From: [Eubacterium] yurii subsp. margaretiae ATCC 43715
Lineage (GTDB): Bacteria > Bacillota > Clostridia > Peptostreptococcales > Filifactoraceae
Direction: 5' to 3'
Assembly (NCBI GenBank): GCA_000146855.1
Contig: GL405246.1
Coordinates: forward strand, 42,678-88,328
Length of the DNA stretch: 45,651 nucleotides
Numbering within the stretch: the stretch's first letter is position 1; each line of letters starts with the position of its first letter. The position numbers were made by a program, and so were the translations under genes. The notes under the pieces are model-generated. The model saw nothing but the letters and a program-made list of their open reading frames with translations, was not told the DNA's origin and ran no database searches. Of the stretch, positions 44,495 through 45,651 are shown piece after piece.

Positions 44495-45478
44495 ATGGAT
44501 AAAAAGAGAAAGAAAAAAAGAATAATTGTCGCCATAATTTTATTGTTTTTTATCTTTTTATGGCTTAATAATACGAGTTTGTTTACTCCAAGGAGAGATA
44601 CGTCTTATAAGTTTTTGGCACATAGGGGGCTTGCCCAAGTTTTTGATGAGTCCAAGGCAAATTGGGACAGTAATACAGCGGAGATGATTGAGACGCCTAC
44701 ACATGATTATATTGAAAATACAATTCCGTCTATGAAGGCTGCCTTTGATTTGGGGGCGACAGCTGTTGAGCTTGATGTGAAACTTTCAAAAGATGGACAA
44801 CTTGCTGTCTTTCACGATTCGACACTCTTATATCGTTGCGGAGTTAAGGGCGAGGTTCAAGATTATACAATGGAGCAGTTGAAGAAGATGGATGTAGGCT
44901 ATGGCTATACTGCTGATTGCGGCAAGACTTATCCGCTTAGGGGCAAGGGCGTAGGCTTGATGCCTACATTAAATGAGGTTTTGGACGCCTTTCCGGATAA
45001 GGACTTTGTTATTGAGATAAAAGACGGAAAGATAGAAACTTATAAGGTCTTTTGGGAAAATATGTCATCATTAGCACCTGAAAGATTGGACAAGCTGAGT
45101 GTGGCTTGCAGTGTGGATGAGGGAGCAGATTATCTTAGAAGTCAAACTAAGACTTTAAAAGTTATGTCAAAAAATTCTTTGATTGCTGCCTTGTTTAAAT
45201 ATGAGTTGATGGGTTGGAGCGGATATATTACTGAGGAGATGAAAAATACCGAGCTTAGAATACCTCTGTCTTATGCAAAATTCTTGTGGGGCTGGCCGTA
45301 TAAATTCATGGAGAGAATGGATGGCGTCAATACTCGTGTAGAATTGACAGCAGGCGGATCAGGTCTTTCGGAGGGTTTTGACACAATTGATAGCCTAACT
45401 AAAGTTCCTAAAGATTTTTCAGGCCTTATTTGGACTAATAGAATTAATATTGTAAATCCTGATACTATAAAAAAATAG
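44495..45478 (+). CDS. membrane-anchored glycerophosphodiester phosphodiesterase
   Basis: 327-residue GDPD-family enzyme that would split glycerophosphodiesters into an alcohol and glycerol 3-phosphate. A basic start (MDKKRKKKR) and one hydrophobic helix (10-25) anchor it, with the enzyme domain outside the membrane. Conserved residues: His43-Arg44 in LAHRG, Glu74-Asn75 in IENTIPS, Glu92 and Asp94 in VELDVKLS, and His107-Asp108 in VFHD. VIEIKDGK later supplies another acidic ligand pair. Between LAHRG and ENT there is a longer loop than usual (about 30 residues). ACAGGAG precedes the ATG. Single gene. Confidence 0.88.
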   Translation: MDKKRKKKRIIVAIILLFFIFLWLNNTSLFTPRRDTSYKFLAHRGLAQVFDESKANWDSNTAEMIETPTHDYIENTIPSMKAAFDLGATAVELDVKLSKDGQLAVFHDSTLLYRCGVKGEVQDYTMEQLKKMDVGYGYTADCGKTYPLRGKGVGLMPTLNEVLDAFPDKDFVIEIKDGKIETYKVFWENMSSLAPERLDKLSVACSVDEGADYLRSQTKTLKVMSKNSLIAALFKYELMGWSGYITEEMKNTELRIPLSYAKFLWGWPYKFMERMDGVNTRVELTAGGSGLSEGFDTIDSLTKVPKDFSGLIWTNRINIVNPDTIKK

Positions 45479-45500
45479 ACTTGAGTTTTAAATATTTTAT

Positions 45501-45570
45501 ACTAAAATTCAGTAGAATGGCGGATAAAATGTTTTTGAAACATTTATAATTACTCAATTAATACTATGCT
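45501..45570 (-). repeat. family C-like repeat
   Basis: ACTAAAATTCAGTAGAATGG, then GGATAAAATGTTTTTG, resembles the reverse complement of C1's right part. It ends near AATTAATACTATG. Partial or diverged. Confidence 0.4.
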
Positions 45571-45584
45571 GTTTTACATTAATA

Positions 45585-45651
45585 GCTCAACTTTCCCACT
45601 AAAATTATTGCAATTTTAGTTGAAATTTAAGCATAAATTGATTTTTTAATA
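45585..45651 (+). mobile_element. family A element, left end only
   Basis: CTCAACTTTCCCACTAAAAT and the following bases match copies A1 and A3 closely up to the window edge. It could be another MITE or a complete IS; the window ends first. Confidence 0.75.

Overview
The window is AT-rich DNA with strong Shine-Dalgarno sites, TTG/GTG starts and short intergenic hairpin terminators. The gene content (FprA-type flavodiiron protein, GltS, an rnc-linked radical SAM protein, guaA, SirTM sirtuin) points to an anaerobic, low-GC Gram-positive bacterium of the Clostridia, perhaps a Peptostreptococcaceae relative. No species can be named from the sequence alone, and no tRNA, rRNA or CRISPR array was seen.

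Layout. (1) Positions 1-10030 are core chromosome: an oxygen/NO-detoxifying flavodiiron protein, D-aminoacyl-tRNA deacylase, GltS glutamate symporter, RNase III, a radical SAM protein, a PhnM-like amidohydrolase that has lost its metal ligands, and GMP synthase. (2) From the 3' end of guaA, a known island integration hotspot, to about 25.9 kb lies accessory DNA. It holds a frameshifted HEPN-like gene, broken XRE and ORF6N genes, a peptidase E-like protein, an AAA/DUF4143 ATPase, a DUF4062 (TIR-like) gene with a small membrane partner, a broken DUF1492 phage-type gene, a RhuM-Fic protein, a GmrSD-like DUF262/DUF1524 protein, an Rrf2 regulator and a macrodomain-SirTM pair. Sequences resembling the guaA 3' terminus recur at 15696 and 25925, each preceded by the same ~135-bp repeat. 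This suggests two decayed islands in tandem. (3) Positions 26-37 kb hold more accessory genes: a DUF6414-like protein, two unknown proteins, a second macrodomain, a truncated IS4-type element fused to its own MITE, a membrane Nudix-like protein, an orphan Imm51-type immunity protein, a frameshifted second DUF262/DUF1524 gene and a SIR2 fragment. (4) Positions 37-45.5 kb hold metabolic genes (GNAT, alpha/beta hydrolase, nucleosidase, DsrE-like, glycerophosphodiesterase) around a two-gene operon. That operon encodes a trypsin-like protease fused to an EndoG-type nuclease, followed by a papain-like protease.

Small non-autonomous repeats pervade the accessory part. Family A (~229 bp, ACTCAAC/GTTGAGT ends) is tied to the IS4-type element. 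Families B, C and D (~95-130 bp) all begin near ACTA and end near TAGT. One D copy splits the DUF1492 gene.

How the genes fit together: the accessory block looks like an eroding defence and conflict island, rich in NAD/ADP-ribose-related domains (SirTM, SIR2 fragment, two macrodomains, Nudix-like, TIR-like DUF4062) and nuclease/protease effectors. The best candidate for an undescribed system is the intact protease-nuclease plus papain-like operon at 40221-42961. Function is inferred from domain content and context only.
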